NCBI RefSeq assembly: GCF_002127325.2
Contig: NC_035435.2
Location: 115,493,671-115,557,670, forward strand
Length of the DNA stretch: 64,000 nt
DNA from: Helianthus annuus
Taxonomy: Eukaryota; Streptophyta; Magnoliopsida; Asterales; Asteraceae
Reading direction: 5' to 3'
In this document: positions 22,087-33,993 of the stretch, piece after piece
How positions within the stretch are numbered: position 1 is the first letter of the stretch
Layout of the letters: each line of letters begins with the position of its first letter
Program-made: the position numbers and the translations under genes
Notes under the pieces: generated by a model
What the model saw: the letters and a program-made list of their open reading frames with translations, nothing else
Database searches by the model: none
Told to the model about the DNA's origin: nothing

Positions 22087-24714
22087 TATCACACCCCGAC
22101 CACGTAAAACATCAAATCGTGGCGGAAACGTCGGGGAGTGTGTAACAGAATTATTGTTTCACAACCATGGAAATTAAAGTTACATTTTATTTATCAAACA
22201 GAGTGTTACATTGTTTCAAAAACAGGAAATAAAGAGTTCAGAACATAATTAAACTAGTTTCTATCTTTATTTTAAGTCTCTAAGGCACAGGTCCGCCCTA
22301 GTGTCACGATCATCATCCTAAGCGACAGCTCCTGAAAACACATGTGAAAATAGGTACGTCAGCATAAAAATGCATGTGAGATACATAGGTTTTGTGAAAA
22401 TAGGATTCATGACTGGGGTTTTAGAAGAAAGGTTTAATAAAAATTAGTCATGAACCTTGTTAAGTGTTTTCTGTTATAAATCATATGAAAACTCGATAAG
22501 AAATCAGATTTATATAAAAGAAAGGAGTATGGTTAAAGAAATAACCAAATAAAATGAGTTGGATAAAATAAACTGTTTTGTAAAACAATGTTCTTGTAAA
22601 GAACATGTTATTTGTGTAAAATGTAATATGTCTATACTGAAATGATTTAAATAACTGCTACGATATGTAATATTACACAAACACTTATATATAGGAAGTA
22701 CCAGCGGCGTATCCACCATGTTTGTATCATATTACACACGCCTCGTTACTCAAACCATTTACCCAAACCAATCACCAATGTAAATTGTTCATGTATAAAT
22801 CAATTGTCAAGTGTTATTGTGTAAACCATATCAAAATGTCCATGTCTAATGTAAATCACCAAATGTGTATATCAATGTCAAAATGTTTATGTTTAATGTA
22901 AATCATATAATGTGTATCCAAAAATATCATGTATGGCATGTGAAATATATCAACTAAACCATAGGTACAATGCCACAAAAAACAGGGCATTGAATTAAAC
23001 ATAGTTTAAGTCAAAGTTATGTTTTGTGGAGCAAATGCATGCTATACTGATACAAACATCTATGCGGTATTGTGAAAATGCATACATTCAAGCCTTGTGA
23101 CTGTGGTGATAGACCTTTAAACAAATTAAAGGTTTGTCTGTGTTATATTTATCGAATTCGGTCATTCCTTCCACCCAAACAAACCTGGGGTTTCAGGAAT
23201 GGGAGTTGTCAAGTCCTATGGTACCACTACCTACTAACGAATGGCGTGATCAATGTTAATGAATGTATATTGTCCCATTTGAAACAAACCAAATGTCAAA
23301 CCAAAAAAATGTAAGCATGTGAAAACAATGCACTAAGTATGTAATCAAATGAACATACATAGCGTGAAATGTAATGTAAAACGATGTACTGAGTATGCAC
23401 ACAATGGAGATACATAGCATAAATGTAATGTAAACGATGTACTAAGTATGCACACAATGGACATACATAGCATAAACACAATGAGATCATGTACTATAAG
23501 TGTACTAAAGAACATAATAAGCATATGATATGAAAACATGGAAAGCATGAAAGTAACAAGTAGGCACATGTGTTTCACCCCAAAACAGTTTGGAAAACAG
23601 TAAAAGAGGGGTCTATGTACTCACTTGAGATTGCTTAGTAGTCTTTGAGTAACAACCAAACAATGCTAGCAGATCACGGAAATCAAACGACACCTAATAT
23701 AGTAACTATGTTAATATACCGGACCTAAATCGGAGGATTGGATAGAATGAGGGTTCGTAACCAAACGATATGGAGACTGTGTAATATGGTTTAACAAAGC
23801 CTATATACTAAAATGAAACCTAACCTAAGTGCTTACAACCCATTACGACCCGTTTAGGTAGCTTATGCTACTTTAACGCGTTCGTTCGCTTGTGAAACGC
23901 GTTTGAACGCCTAACTAGTCCTATGATAAGTAAAATATGCCTTAACATGTCTAATAGTGTTGCCAAATCAGTTTAGATATCAAAAGTTATGTTACATATG
24001 CTTAATATGAAATTTGGCGTAAAAAGGGCATTTTGGTAATTTACCTAAGGCATATAAACTACCTATCATACAACTAAATAAACGTCGTGACCATAAGGTA
24101 TAACCTCGAAAGGTTATTCCCTATACAACTATGGTCACCTAATGCGTTTGGTCGGATCTTAATGATCGACCAAACGGGTCAGGTTCGAAAGTATAAGCGA
24201 TTGTTTAGATCGCTTACCTTACGACCCTGTATAAGCACTAAACTAAAAGTGACGAGCTAAGCATCTTAAAACATGCTTAACTAAGTTTAGAAAACAGGTT
24301 TGGTATCAAAACAAACGGTTTTGATACCTAAATGTAGTTTGGTTACAAAATACGCAATAACACGTATTTTGGCCGAAACTACGACTCGTCACTGAGCCTA
24401 GATAGTGTGGTAATCAGTAGGTATAGTCACTAGGGGCTTATAACCATCGTGGTACTCTCACGTTATGAACGTTCAAACGAACTTTTGCATTGACCAGTCA
24501 AACTGGTCCAATGCAGGAAATTTCAAAACAAAGTTTGACTTTTCGGACTTCCGAAAAGGCGTAAAAAGACGAAGGAACACTTACAAAGCGGGTCCCCGAA
24601 AGCTAATCTTGATCCAAGTAAAGCTCAGGTATAAAGCAATGGCTTCAACTTACGAGCTTTTAGGATCAGATTTTTGTTGGTTTTTAAAAGAAAGGGGGGG
24701 TATTTATAGGATAT
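22087..24714 (-). repeat. LTR fragment (R-U5 side), minus orientation
   Basis: It begins TATCACACCCCG, probably a TG-to-TA change of the usual TGTCACACCCC end, and runs as an LTR read on the minus strand up to a TATA box at 24701-24710. There it is cut by the full-length Tekay-like element. U3 is missing. No matching LTR remainder is found on the far side of that element. Confidence 0.6.
24701..24710 (-). promoter_or_regulatory. LTR TATA box at an element junction
   Basis: CCTATAAATA on the minus strand, only 4 bp from the border of the full-length element. Confidence 0.55.
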
Positions 24715-27700
24715 TGTCACACCCCGATTTCCACGTGTCTCACCGGTGGGCCCGGTGGGGGATTTCCGTGACGATGTTGGCAACAATATAGTCAAACCAC
24801 ACAATTATATAATGCACAGCGGAAGCATAAGATAAATACATAAATTTCAACCTCTGAATAATATCAATGTATTACAGAGTTGAATATCCACAGTGGATCG
24901 TAAATACAGTTAAAGTATTGTTCCATTAGATACTGCAATCAAGCTTGCGAGGCTTATCCCGACGCTAGGGAGCTAATACCAGCCAATTACGTTTAGGTAC
25001 CTGCACTTAATCTTTTTGGGGAAAATACGTCAGTTTACACTGGTAAATACATTCAACTGACACATTTGAAATGTTTATTAAAATTGATTTGAATGCACAA
25101 GGCACAAACTCTTTTATAACTTGGGAAAATTCATAATGATCTTGTGAACGTTTTACATGTTCTTTTATGCGTTCAGTAGCCCGGGTCGTGCCGGGTTAAA
25201 GATTTATAGACACACCACGTTTGCGTAAAACCGTAGTACAGAAACCAACGGCTACGTCTTTTAGTTTTAATGTCGACACTTTATACCGGGTGTACGCCTA
25301 CACCGGGATGTCGATGGTCGTGGCCATTTCGTAAAATGATGCCAAGGATATCCGGGACAACGGTCATTAAACCCCCCAAAGGCTTATAAGCAACAAAACT
25401 GTTTAAATGAGCCAATCATATTATTTAGTTATCCACCTAAGCGATGGATGAATATAATGCTCAATCAAGCGGTATTAATATACCGTAACCCAAGCCCATA
25501 TAGGGGAAATAAGTCAAAAGTATTTACCTTTGCAAGTATTAATCCTTAATTTAGATCAAGTCACCGATAGCTTTTACTGGGGCTCCTAATCTGGAACGAA
25601 GGTTTTAATTAACCTCTTAGAATCCTAACGGTCCTTGTATTAGCCGTAGCTTAAACCGGTTGATTCCGATATATAGATATGGTTAATTCACACGAAAAGG
25701 CGAAAACCGAGAATGGAGTATGATTTGGACCCAACAAGTTCAGAGACTTGTTTTATATGGGTTTATAGTTCATACTCTGGATTTTGGGGTTCAAATAGTA
25801 TACTTTGACCCATATCGGCTATTGCACGAAAACTAGTTCCGTGGGCCGTACCGTGTGCGCAAATAGGTGAAACGGTTAACCATAAGAGTCGTACGCTTAT
25901 TTCCTAAGTCAATGTGCCTTAAAAGTATTTTGGTATCAGTAGGATACCTCCCGTAATGCCCGTAACGAGTTTAAGTTAAGATTATGCCCCGTAGGGGCTT
26001 TTCGGTCATTTAAAAGACTTTAGAAGGGATTTTCGAGTTCTACAGGAAATCTGAGTTTCCCGAACAGCTTATAAAGCTTAAAATACTTTATTCATTATTT
26101 AAAACCAGTGGCAACTGGAATCGGGTCAAAAGACCTTGTAGAACTCCCGTTTTGGCCAAAAAGGGCATATTCGGTATTTACCGAACCGTAGCCATAACCG
26201 CAGGTTATGAGCAAGGTAAAAATTATTAAAAATCTTTAAAATTCCCAAAATATTATTTTACCACAGTGGGTAAAAGTTTTAGTGACGAAAACTTGGGTTA
26301 GATGGGCGTTATGCTAATTGCGCCGTTAATTACAAAACTTTCTTAAAAGTGCGCCTTTTAGCATAACTCTCATTCTAGACCTCGGATTGACGTGAAACTT
26401 CAGGGACATGCTTATAATTTAATAAGCAAGGTTTTGGTCCGTTCACGTGTCCGAAATACTCGTTTTAATTTTAAAAGGCCGTTACGGTCAACTTTTAGGC
26501 GAATGACGGAAATGCGCTAAAGACTCGGATAACTCATGAACCGACCACAGAGGCTTATACCAACATGTGACCTGGTCCTAAGAGAGTCCTAAGGTATATT
26601 TATACCTCACTAAAACGGGTCAGAACTGAAGTCAAAGCAAAAGTCAAACTTTTGCGACTTTCGGCTCCGAACCGGTTCTATATAGTAAATGATCGATTCA
26701 AACGAGCGCAAACAGGTTTATATACTTATTATCATGTTTTATGATTGTCAAAACAGGTTCCATAACATATACATTACAGATTATGCTTAAATCGCTAAAA
26801 TAGCTTTCTGTTGACTTTTTAACCGCACGTTTGACTCGATAATTGACATAGTTAGAGTGGTGATCAGGGGGAACCCTTTTAGAGGTTTAATACCCACATA
26901 AATACCAACTCATAACCATTTTTGATTCGTCATAAGACTGAACCATTTGCAAGATATTGCAATGACAACCGTTAGTTACGACGGTTGAGTTTTTAGCTAA
27001 GAACTAAGCAAAAACTGAAGTATGAATGATCAAAGTAACTTACAGAAGCTAAGGCTTGAATATATAGCAGAGAAGAAGACTTGTATGCCTTAGAAATAAT
27101 CAGATGAGAGTGTTTGTGTTGTGGTGAACTTATGAACATATGCCTTGCTATTTATAGCCAAAGACCAAGCTCAAGATCACTCCACATCACTCTACAACTG
27201 AAATGGGATGAATGGCATGTGTCCTAGGGGTGTATGGGTCGAGTAGGGGGCACCCATGCTGCCATAATTGATCAAATGATCGTTCAAAAGTGCCAAAAGC
27301 CAAGTAGTTACAAGGTTTCTGCATCTGGGCACTTTACGCGGCCCGCATGGGAGATCCCATACTTTTTAACGCGGGTCGCCTAAAGTTAAGAAATCAGGCG
27401 AGTTATAAGGGAGGCTCGCGGCCCGCCTCAACTTATGTTGAAACTTCACGCGGGTCGCCTAAGGTTATATTTTCAGGATTTTTAAATCTTTTTGTAATTA
27501 TTACAGAATCTGGCCATTAATAACGAAATCTTTCGTAATGATTCGCCTGACCTTTCGGTTTTGAAGGGGTAACTTTGCGGTTTGGCCCTCGGTTATTTAC
27601 CGATAGGGGCCTCGGGTTAATTACCCGCTTTATTAAGTCCCCGGTTATTTATTAATTATTTTGGAAAGCCTTAACTTTCACTGTTTACGCTTTTAACCCT

Positions 27701-28104
27701 TCTTCTACGAATTCGATCGTAACTTTCTCGTTTCATATCGAAACTTCGCGAAATTCATATATATTATTTTAGTGAGGGTATAACACCGTTACAAAGTCTT
27801 TGGAACGTTAAAGGGTCACTCAGAGGTATTATTAAACATGTTGACACAGTTAACCCCTGTAGTTTGTAATCTCTCACTTTCTTCTGCGTTTTAGTTTTGT
27901 ACGATCTATAATTTATTCGTTTGAAGGTTTAAGCATTATTTAGGGATACTATACAGTATATTCACCCTTGTTGACATTTATAACCCTCGAATTTATATAC
28001 TTTCAAGGTTTGTCAAAATTAGTCCTTTATTTATTATAGATGCCACGTGTAAACAAATGACACGTGTTAACACATCATTGGACACAAAAATTCGAGGTGT
28101 TACA
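24715..28104 (-). repeat. 3' LTR of the Tekay-like element
   Basis: On the minus strand it starts TGTAACACCTCG (28104) and ends GGGGTGTGACA (24715). TATA box at 27148-27156. Repeated GCGGGTCGC/GCGGCCCGC words at about 27335-27455 lie upstream of that TATA box. Confidence 0.95.
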
Positions 28105-28118
28105 TCCTCACCCCCTTA
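28105..28118 (-). other. Polypurine tract
   Basis: On the minus strand TAAGGGGGTGAGGA directly precedes the 3' LTR, in the position for plus-strand priming. Confidence 0.85.
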
Positions 28119-28139
28119 AAATAAATCTCGACCCGAGAT

Positions 28140-31100
28140 TTACTCAAATAAATAGGGGTATTTTTCTTTCATTGTAGCTTTGACTTCCCACGTATATTCA
28201 GGACCTCTACGAGCATCCCATTTGACTTTTACAATCGGTACGTGCTTTCTGCGAAGCTTCTTCACCTGTCGATCTTCAATCGACAAAGGTTTTTCTATAA
28301 ACTTTAAGCTCTCATCTATATGCACATCTGTGTGGGGAATTACCAACGACTCGTCGGCGAAGCACTTTTTGAGATTGCAGATGTGGAACACATTGTGAAT
28401 TCCATTGAGCTCTTCCGGCAAGTTTAGTTTATAGGCAACTGATCCGACTCGTTCAACGACCTCAAAAGGCCCTATGTATCTCGGACTCAGCTTTCCCTTC
28501 TTGCCGAAACGCATCACCCCCTTCCAGGGCGACACCTTAAGTAATACCTTTTCACCCACTTCAAAGTGAAAATCCTTACGCTTTGGATCAGCGTAGCTTT
28601 TCTGCCTATCGAGGGCAGCCTTGAGACGTTCCCGGATCTGGACAATCTTGTCCGTTGTCTGGAAAACAATCTCTGGTCCCGACAATTGGACCTCTCCTAC
28701 TTCCGCCCAACAAACAGGCGATCTACATTTCCTACCATATAATGCCTCAAAAGGCGCAGCCTTTATGCTGGTGTGGTAGCTATTATTGTAGGAGAATTCG
28801 ATCAGGGGTAGGTTTTTATCCCAGTTACCACCTAGATCGATCGCACATGCACGAAGCATGTCTTCTAGCGTTTGGATAGTACGCTCACTTTGACCGTCCG
28901 TCTGTGGATGGTAAGCCGTACTAAAGTTTAAACGCGTGCCCAAAGATTGCTGGAAACTCTTCCAGAAGTGAGATGTGTATCTAGTATCCCTGTCGGAGAT
29001 AATAGACACAGGTATGCCGTGTAAGGCTACAATCTTATCAACATAAAGTTGGGCTAACATATCGGAGCTATGCGTCTCCTTGATGGGTAGAAAATGAGCT
29101 GATTTAGTCAGCCTATCGACTATGACCCATATTGTATCGTTTCCTTTCCTGGTTTTGGGTAACTTGGTTATGAAGTCCATAGTTACACATTCCCACTTCC
29201 ACTCGGGAAGTTCAGGCTGTTGTAGCAAGCCAGACGGCTTTTGGTGCTCGGCTTTGACTTGAGCACAAGTCAAGCACTTTGCTACATGGGCGGCTACAGA
29301 CTTTTTCAAGCCTATCCACCAATAATTTGCCTTTAAGTCTTGGTACATTTTGTCTGCACCAGGATGGACTGAGTATTTGGAACTATGGGCCTCCTGGAGA
29401 ACAACATCTCTTAGTCCTCCATAAATCGGAACCCATATACGTCCGTTCAGCCTAAGAATTCCATCCTTGCTAAGAGTCAACTGCTCTTCAGTTACTCCCA
29501 GCTTTTCATTAGGATAATTAGCTTCCAACACAGCCTCTCGCTGTGCAGCCAAAATCCTTTCAATCAAATTATTTTTAACTTCAATGCTCTTGGCATTGAT
29601 TCGAATGGGTTTTACCCTTTCTTTTCTGCTCAACGCATCGGCGACTACATTCGCCTTGCCGGGATGGTACCTGATTTCGCAGTCATAATCATTCAGGGTT
29701 TCCATCCAACGGCGTTGCCTCATGTTCAACTCTTTCTGATTGAACAGGTGCTGGAGGCTTTTGTGATCTGAATAAATCACAAATTTAATACCATAAAGGT
29801 AGTGCCTCCACAACTTTAGTGCGAATACAACGGCACCCAACTCCAAATCATGGGTGGTGTAATTCTTTTCATGCACCTTTAATTGTCTTGAAGCATAGGC
29901 AATCACCTTGCCCTTCTGCATAAGAACACACCCCATGCCCGTGTGTGATGCATCGCAGTAAACTACGAATTCATCTGTACCCTCAGGTAAGGTCAACACA
30001 GGTGCGTTACTTAGCTTCTGCTTCAGTATTTCAAAGGACTCTTGCTGCTTCGGGCCCCAAATGTACTTTTCTTTCTTCTTGGTCAAGGAAGTCAAGGGCG
30101 CAGCAATCCTTGAAAAATTTTCAATAAATCTTCGGTAGTATCCTGCTAAACCCAGGAAACTACGAATTTCGGTAGGCGTCTTTGGCTCTTGCCAGTTCAT
30201 GACCGCCTCTACCTTAGCGGGATCCACTTGGATACCACGCTCACTCACAACGTGTCCTAAAAATTGAACTTCTCGTAGCCAGAATTCACATTTCGAGAAC
30301 TTGGCGTAGAGTTTCTCACGTTGTAGTAATTCGAGAATGCAACGAAGGTGCTTCTCGTGGTCATCCTGATTCTTGGAATAGATAAGGATATCGTCGATGA
30401 AGACTATGACGAATTTATCTAAATATGGCTTGCAAACGCGATTCATGAGATCCATGAACGCAGCCGGTGCATTTGTGAGCCCAAAAGGCATCACTAGGAA
30501 CTCGTAATGACCATAGCGAGTCCTAAATGCAGTCTTGTGTACATCTTCATCTCTGACCCTTAGTTGATGATAACCCGACCTTAAGTCGATCTTTGAGAAG
30601 TAGCTTGCTCCTTGCAGCTGATCGAACAGATCATCGATCCTTGGTAAAGGATATCTGTTCTTTATGGTAACTTTATTCAGCTCTCTATAGTCGATGCACA
30701 ACCGCATCGATCCGTCCTTCTTCTTTACAAATAGGACCGGAGCTCCCCAGGGAGATGAACTAGGTTTGATAAAACCTTTCGCCAGCAGTTCATCCAACTG
30801 GGTCCTTAGTTCTTTCATTTCCGTTGGCGCTAGTCTGTAAGGTGCTCTGGCTATCGGAGCTGCTCCAGGAATGATGTCAATTCTGAACTCCACTTGTCTA
30901 TCTGGTGGCAAACCAGGTAGTTCTTCAGGAAAAACCTCGGGGTATTCAGAAATGACTGGAAGATCCTCGATCTTCGGCTTTGGTTCTTCAATTATCACCT
31001 GAGCCATGTAAATTATACAACCTCTGTTCAAACACCTTGAAGCTTTCAGCATAGATACGTCTTCGGGCAATCCGTAATGCGTATCTCCTCGAATGGTAAG

Positions 31101-32687
31101 AGATTCACCACTCGGAGTCTTTAAAACTATCTGTCTTTTGCCGCAAATGATTTGGGCCTGGTTATGGGATAACCAGTCCATGCCTAGCACGATGTCAAAA
31201 CCCGCAAGTTTGAAAGGAAGTAGAGATAAAGGAAAAGAATGGTTCCTAATGGATATTTCACATCCTTCTAGAACGGTAGAGACGGTTTCTATCGTTCCGT
31301 CTGCTAACTCTACATCGTATTTTACGTCTAGGGTTTTGATTGGCATATTTAGTAGTTGGCAAAATTTCTGGTCTACAAAGGACTTGTCAGCGCCAGAATC
31401 GAACAGTACTCTTGCAAATATATTATTTACGAGGAAAGTACCTGTAAGCACAGTGTCGTCCTTGACCGCTTCCTTTGCATCCAAGCGAAAAATTCTCGCG
31501 TTTGATTTCTTCGTCTCTTCCGCCTTCTTGGCATACTTCGGGCAATTACTCTTTATGTGCCCCTTTTCATTGCAATTAAAGCAGGTTGCGTCCTTTATCT
31601 TTTTACACTCCACCGTCTTATGATCCTTGGACTTGCATAGTCCACAGGATGGAGTCTTTTGTTGCGACTGTGAACCAGACGCAAACCTACACTTCCCGGA
31701 GTGAGGTTTCTTACAGACCTTGCAGTAAGGTCTTCCATCAGATTGCCCCTCTTTCCTTGCCTCCGACCCTCTCTTGCCCTCACCGTTTCCACGGTGCTTT
31801 TTACCGGACTTTCGCGAGGTATCATCCTCACATTTTCGCTTTTCAGCCTCCTTGCTCCTTTGTGCCCTCAGACGGACAGCATCAAGTGTAAGAGACAAGG
31901 AGAGGTCAGTAACTGACCTGAAGGTCGTTGGCCTAGAAGCCTTTACGCTGGCCTTGATCGCCGGCTCTAAGCCCCCAATGAATCGGGCAATCCTTCTTGA
32001 CTCTGGTGTCACAAGATATGGCACCAGGCGTGACATAGTGTTAAAGCTTGTCAGATAAGCTTGACAATCCAGGTTTGTCATTACTAGTGAGACAAAATCT
32101 GCCTCAATCTTCTCAACCTCGTGCTGAGGGCAGTAGTTTTCTTTTATGAGGGTAATAAACTCCCCCCATGACATTTTGTACAAGGCAGACTTACCTGAAG
32201 CCTGCACCAGAGCTCTCCACCACGCCAGGGCCTCGCCCTTGAATGACTGGGACACAAACTTAACCACGTCCCTCTCAGCGCACCCGCTGATGTCCACAAT
32301 CGTGTCCATCTCGTCCAGCCAGGTGATACAATCAACCGCACCCTTCTCCCCTGTAAATTCACGGGGCTTGCATGATACAAAGTATTTGTAGGTGCAACCC
32401 TTAGCACTGGACGCATCAGTATATTCTCTATCGCGGTGAACGCTGTGCTCAGTAGACGAATGCTTGTCGTCATCTTTCTTGGGTTCAGAGGGTGGTTTGG
32501 AGTGTGTCTTTGGTTTAGAGAGTGGCTTTGTCACAGATCTGCCTTGAGACTCAGTATTTTGACGATCAATCGCTGCCTGGACAGCATTGTTGATCAGAGC
32601 CTTTAGCTGTGCGCCTGTCAAATGAACTGACGCATTGTCATAGTCATCTTCATTCGTGTGGCTGTTCTCACCATTGGGATCCGCCAT
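28140..32687 (-). CDS. Gag-Pol polyprotein of the Tekay-like element, 1515 aa
   Basis: One uninterrupted frame. A Gag domain (about 98-270) is followed by three zinc knuckles: C322/C325/H329/C333, C348/C351/H356/C361 and C369/C372/H377/C382. The aspartic protease has DSGA at 430-433. Reverse transcriptase spans about 610-800 with D701 and FIDD at 763-766. RNase H spans about 905-1020 with D912, E949, D974 and D1017. The integrase has an HHCC finger (H1101, H1108, C1138, C1141) and the core triad D1171, D1232, E1268 (D,D-35-E). A GPF module lies at 1406-1408 and a chromodomain at about 1464-1515, with VKVKW and YTWE. The chromodomain should direct integration to modified chromatin. The domain order protease-RT-RH-IN-chromodomain defines a chromovirus, and the Tekay lineage is inferred from overall similarity. 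All catalytic residues are present. Gag and Pol are fused without a frameshift. Confidence 0.97.
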   Translation of the reverse strand: MADPNGENSHTNEDDYDNASVHLTGAQLKALINNAVQAAIDRQNTESQGRSVTKPLSKPKTHSKPPSEPKKDDDKHSSTEHSVHRDREYTDASSAKGCTYKYFVSCKPREFTGEKGAVDCITWLDEMDTIVDISGCAERDVVKFVSQSFKGEALAWWRALVQASGKSALYKMSWGEFITLIKENYCPQHEVEKIEADFVSLVMTNLDCQAYLTSFNTMSRLVPYLVTPESRRIARFIGGLEPAIKASVKASRPTTFRSVTDLSLSLTLDAVRLRAQRSKEAEKRKCEDDTSRKSGKKHRGNGEGKRGSEARKEGQSDGRPYCKVCKKPHSGKCRFASGSQSQQKTPSCGLCKSKDHKTVECKKIKDATCFNCNEKGHIKSNCPKYAKKAEETKKSNARIFRLDAKEAVKDDTVLTGTFLVNNIFARVLFDSGADKSFVDQKFCQLLNMPIKTLDVKYDVELADGTIETVSTVLEGCEISIRNHSFPLSLLPFKLAGFDIVLGMDWLSHNQAQIICGKRQIVLKTPSGESLTIRGDTHYGLPEDVSMLKASRCLNRGCIIYMAQVIIEEPKPKIEDLPVISEYPEVFPEELPGLPPDRQVEFRIDIIPGAAPIARAPYRLAPTEMKELRTQLDELLAKGFIKPSSSPWGAPVLFVKKKDGSMRLCIDYRELNKVTIKNRYPLPRIDDLFDQLQGASYFSKIDLRSGYHQLRVRDEDVHKTAFRTRYGHYEFLVMPFGLTNAPAAFMDLMNRVCKPYLDKFVIVFIDDILIYSKNQDDHEKHLRCILELLQREKLYAKFSKCEFWLREVQFLGHVVSERGIQVDPAKVEAVMNWQEPKTPTEIRSFLGLAGYYRRFIENFSRIAAPLTSLTKKKEKYIWGPKQQESFEILKQKLSNAPVLTLPEGTDEFVVYCDASHTGMGCVLMQKGKVIAYASRQLKVHEKNYTTHDLELGAVVFALKLWRHYLYGIKFVIYSDHKSLQHLFNQKELNMRQRRWMETLNDYDCEIRYHPGKANVVADALSRKERVKPIRINAKSIEVKNNLIERILAAQREAVLEANYPNEKLGVTEEQLTLSKDGILRLNGRIWVPIYGGLRDVVLQEAHSSKYSVHPGADKMYQDLKANYWWIGLKKSVAAHVAKCLTCAQVKAEHQKPSGLLQQPELPEWKWECVTMDFITKLPKTRKGNDTIWVIVDRLTKSAHFLPIKETHSSDMLAQLYVDKIVALHGIPVSIISDRDTRYTSHFWKSFQQSLGTRLNFSTAYHPQTDGQSERTIQTLEDMLRACAIDLGGNWDKNLPLIEFSYNNSYHTSIKAAPFEALYGRKCRSPVCWAEVGEVQLSGPEIVFQTTDKIVQIRERLKAALDRQKSYADPKRKDFHFEVGEKVLLKVSPWKGVMRFGKKGKLSPRYIGPFEVVERVGSVAYKLNLPEELNGIHNVFHICNLKKCFADESLVIPHTDVHIDESLKFIEKPLSIEDRQVKKLRRKHVPIVKVKWDARRGPEYTWEVKATMKEKYPYLFE

Positions 32688-33020
32688 TTGTAACTTGAAT
32701 CTGTTACAGAAGATAACAAAATTTTAATTTAGGAGATTATTATGTGATTGTCTTTTATGACAATTTGTCAACCATGGTACAGAGACCATATTCGGTTAAC
32801 TTATTATCTCATTATATTAAATATTAGGATTTGAATATATCCTATTTCAACTATATAAATAGTATTGGCGGCATAAAGCCTAATCATGATGATGTTTTAT
32901 AATATTAGCCGAGATTTCATAGAATCAGAGGCATAGAGATTTGAACCGTGGTTCTTTTATCTCTTTCTGACAGAGAGTCATAGACTACCACTGCCTTTTG
33001 TCTTTATAAGACAATTATTA

Positions 33021-33460
33021 TGGCCCATAGGCACTACACCTCTAATGGATGTTTCAATATGATTAGCCCGTAGGCACTACATCTCGAATGGATGTGTTAA
33101 TATGGTTGGCCCGTAGGCACTACATCACTAATGGATGTTTTAATAATATTGGCCCGTAGGCACTACATCGCTAATGGATGTTTTAATATTACTGGCCCGT
33201 AGGCACTACATCACTAATGGATGTTTTTATAATATTGGCCCGTAGGCACTGCATCGCTAAATGGATGTCTTTATAATACTGGCCCGTAGGCATTGCATCA
33301 CTAAATGGATGTCTTTATAGTACTGGCCCGTAGGCATTGCATCACTAAATGGATGTCTTTATAGTACTGGCCCGTAGGCATTGCATCACTAAATGGATGT
33401 CTTTATAGTACTGGCCCGTAGGCATTGCATCACTAAATGGATGTCTTTATAATATTGACC
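33021..33460 (-). repeat. 44-bp tandem repeat, about ten units, in the element leader
   Basis: Units start GGCCCGTAGGCATTGCATCA and contain AATGGATGTCTTTAT. The last four or five are almost identical, while the first ones are diverged. The array lies between the extra ORF and gag. Confidence 0.9.
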
Positions 33461-33854
33461 ACCTTCATTGGTGATTTAACCCACGATCTATATATCACTT
33501 AGTTGGGTTTTTGAAATCCTCAAAGGATTATTGTATAAGAATGACGTGCGTGATTATAACGAATCACATCTGCCATGAATGTTAACATGCGTACAGAGGT
33601 TAACAGGGAATCAGAATCTTTTCAGCTAGGTCGTACCATCTTGACTGATCTTAAAAGACCCCAAGCTAGGTTTCACCCCTTTAAGATTCTTTATTAGGCA
33701 GATCAATATAAAAGGAAATGGTTTTGATTTATTTTTATATATATTAAAACAAAACTCATAACATACATTCCGAAATCTCAAATACAATTACATATTGCCC
33801 TAAACGGGTCTTTCAAATAATACATACCTCCATAGAGGTTTTAAAATAAGTGAC

Positions 33855-33958
33855 AAGTCCACGCAGGGACTAATATAAGATAGGTGTCCATGCAAGGACT
33901 AAAGATAAGTCCACGTAGGGACTGAAATATGATAAGTTGTCCACGCAGGGACTTATTT
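33855..33958 (-). repeat. Short degenerate repeat just downstream of the extra ORF
   Basis: Four copies of a word like GTCCACGCAGGGACT at intervals of about 25-30 bp. Each word is partly palindromic (GTCC...GGAC). They lie within 140 bp of the ORF stop. Confidence 0.75.
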
Positions 33959-33993
33959 TAAAGTAGAAATTACAGTAGTACTACTATTAAGGG

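Noticed and set aside
31093..32473. Open frames of up to 176 codons on both strands within the gag region of the Tekay-like element
   Set aside because: They are out-of-frame shadows of the intact Gag-Pol reading frame and show no family features of their own.
33021..33460. 44-bp periodic array considered as a CRISPR-like array
   Set aside because: Units are contiguous without unique spacers and lie in a plant retrotransposon leader.
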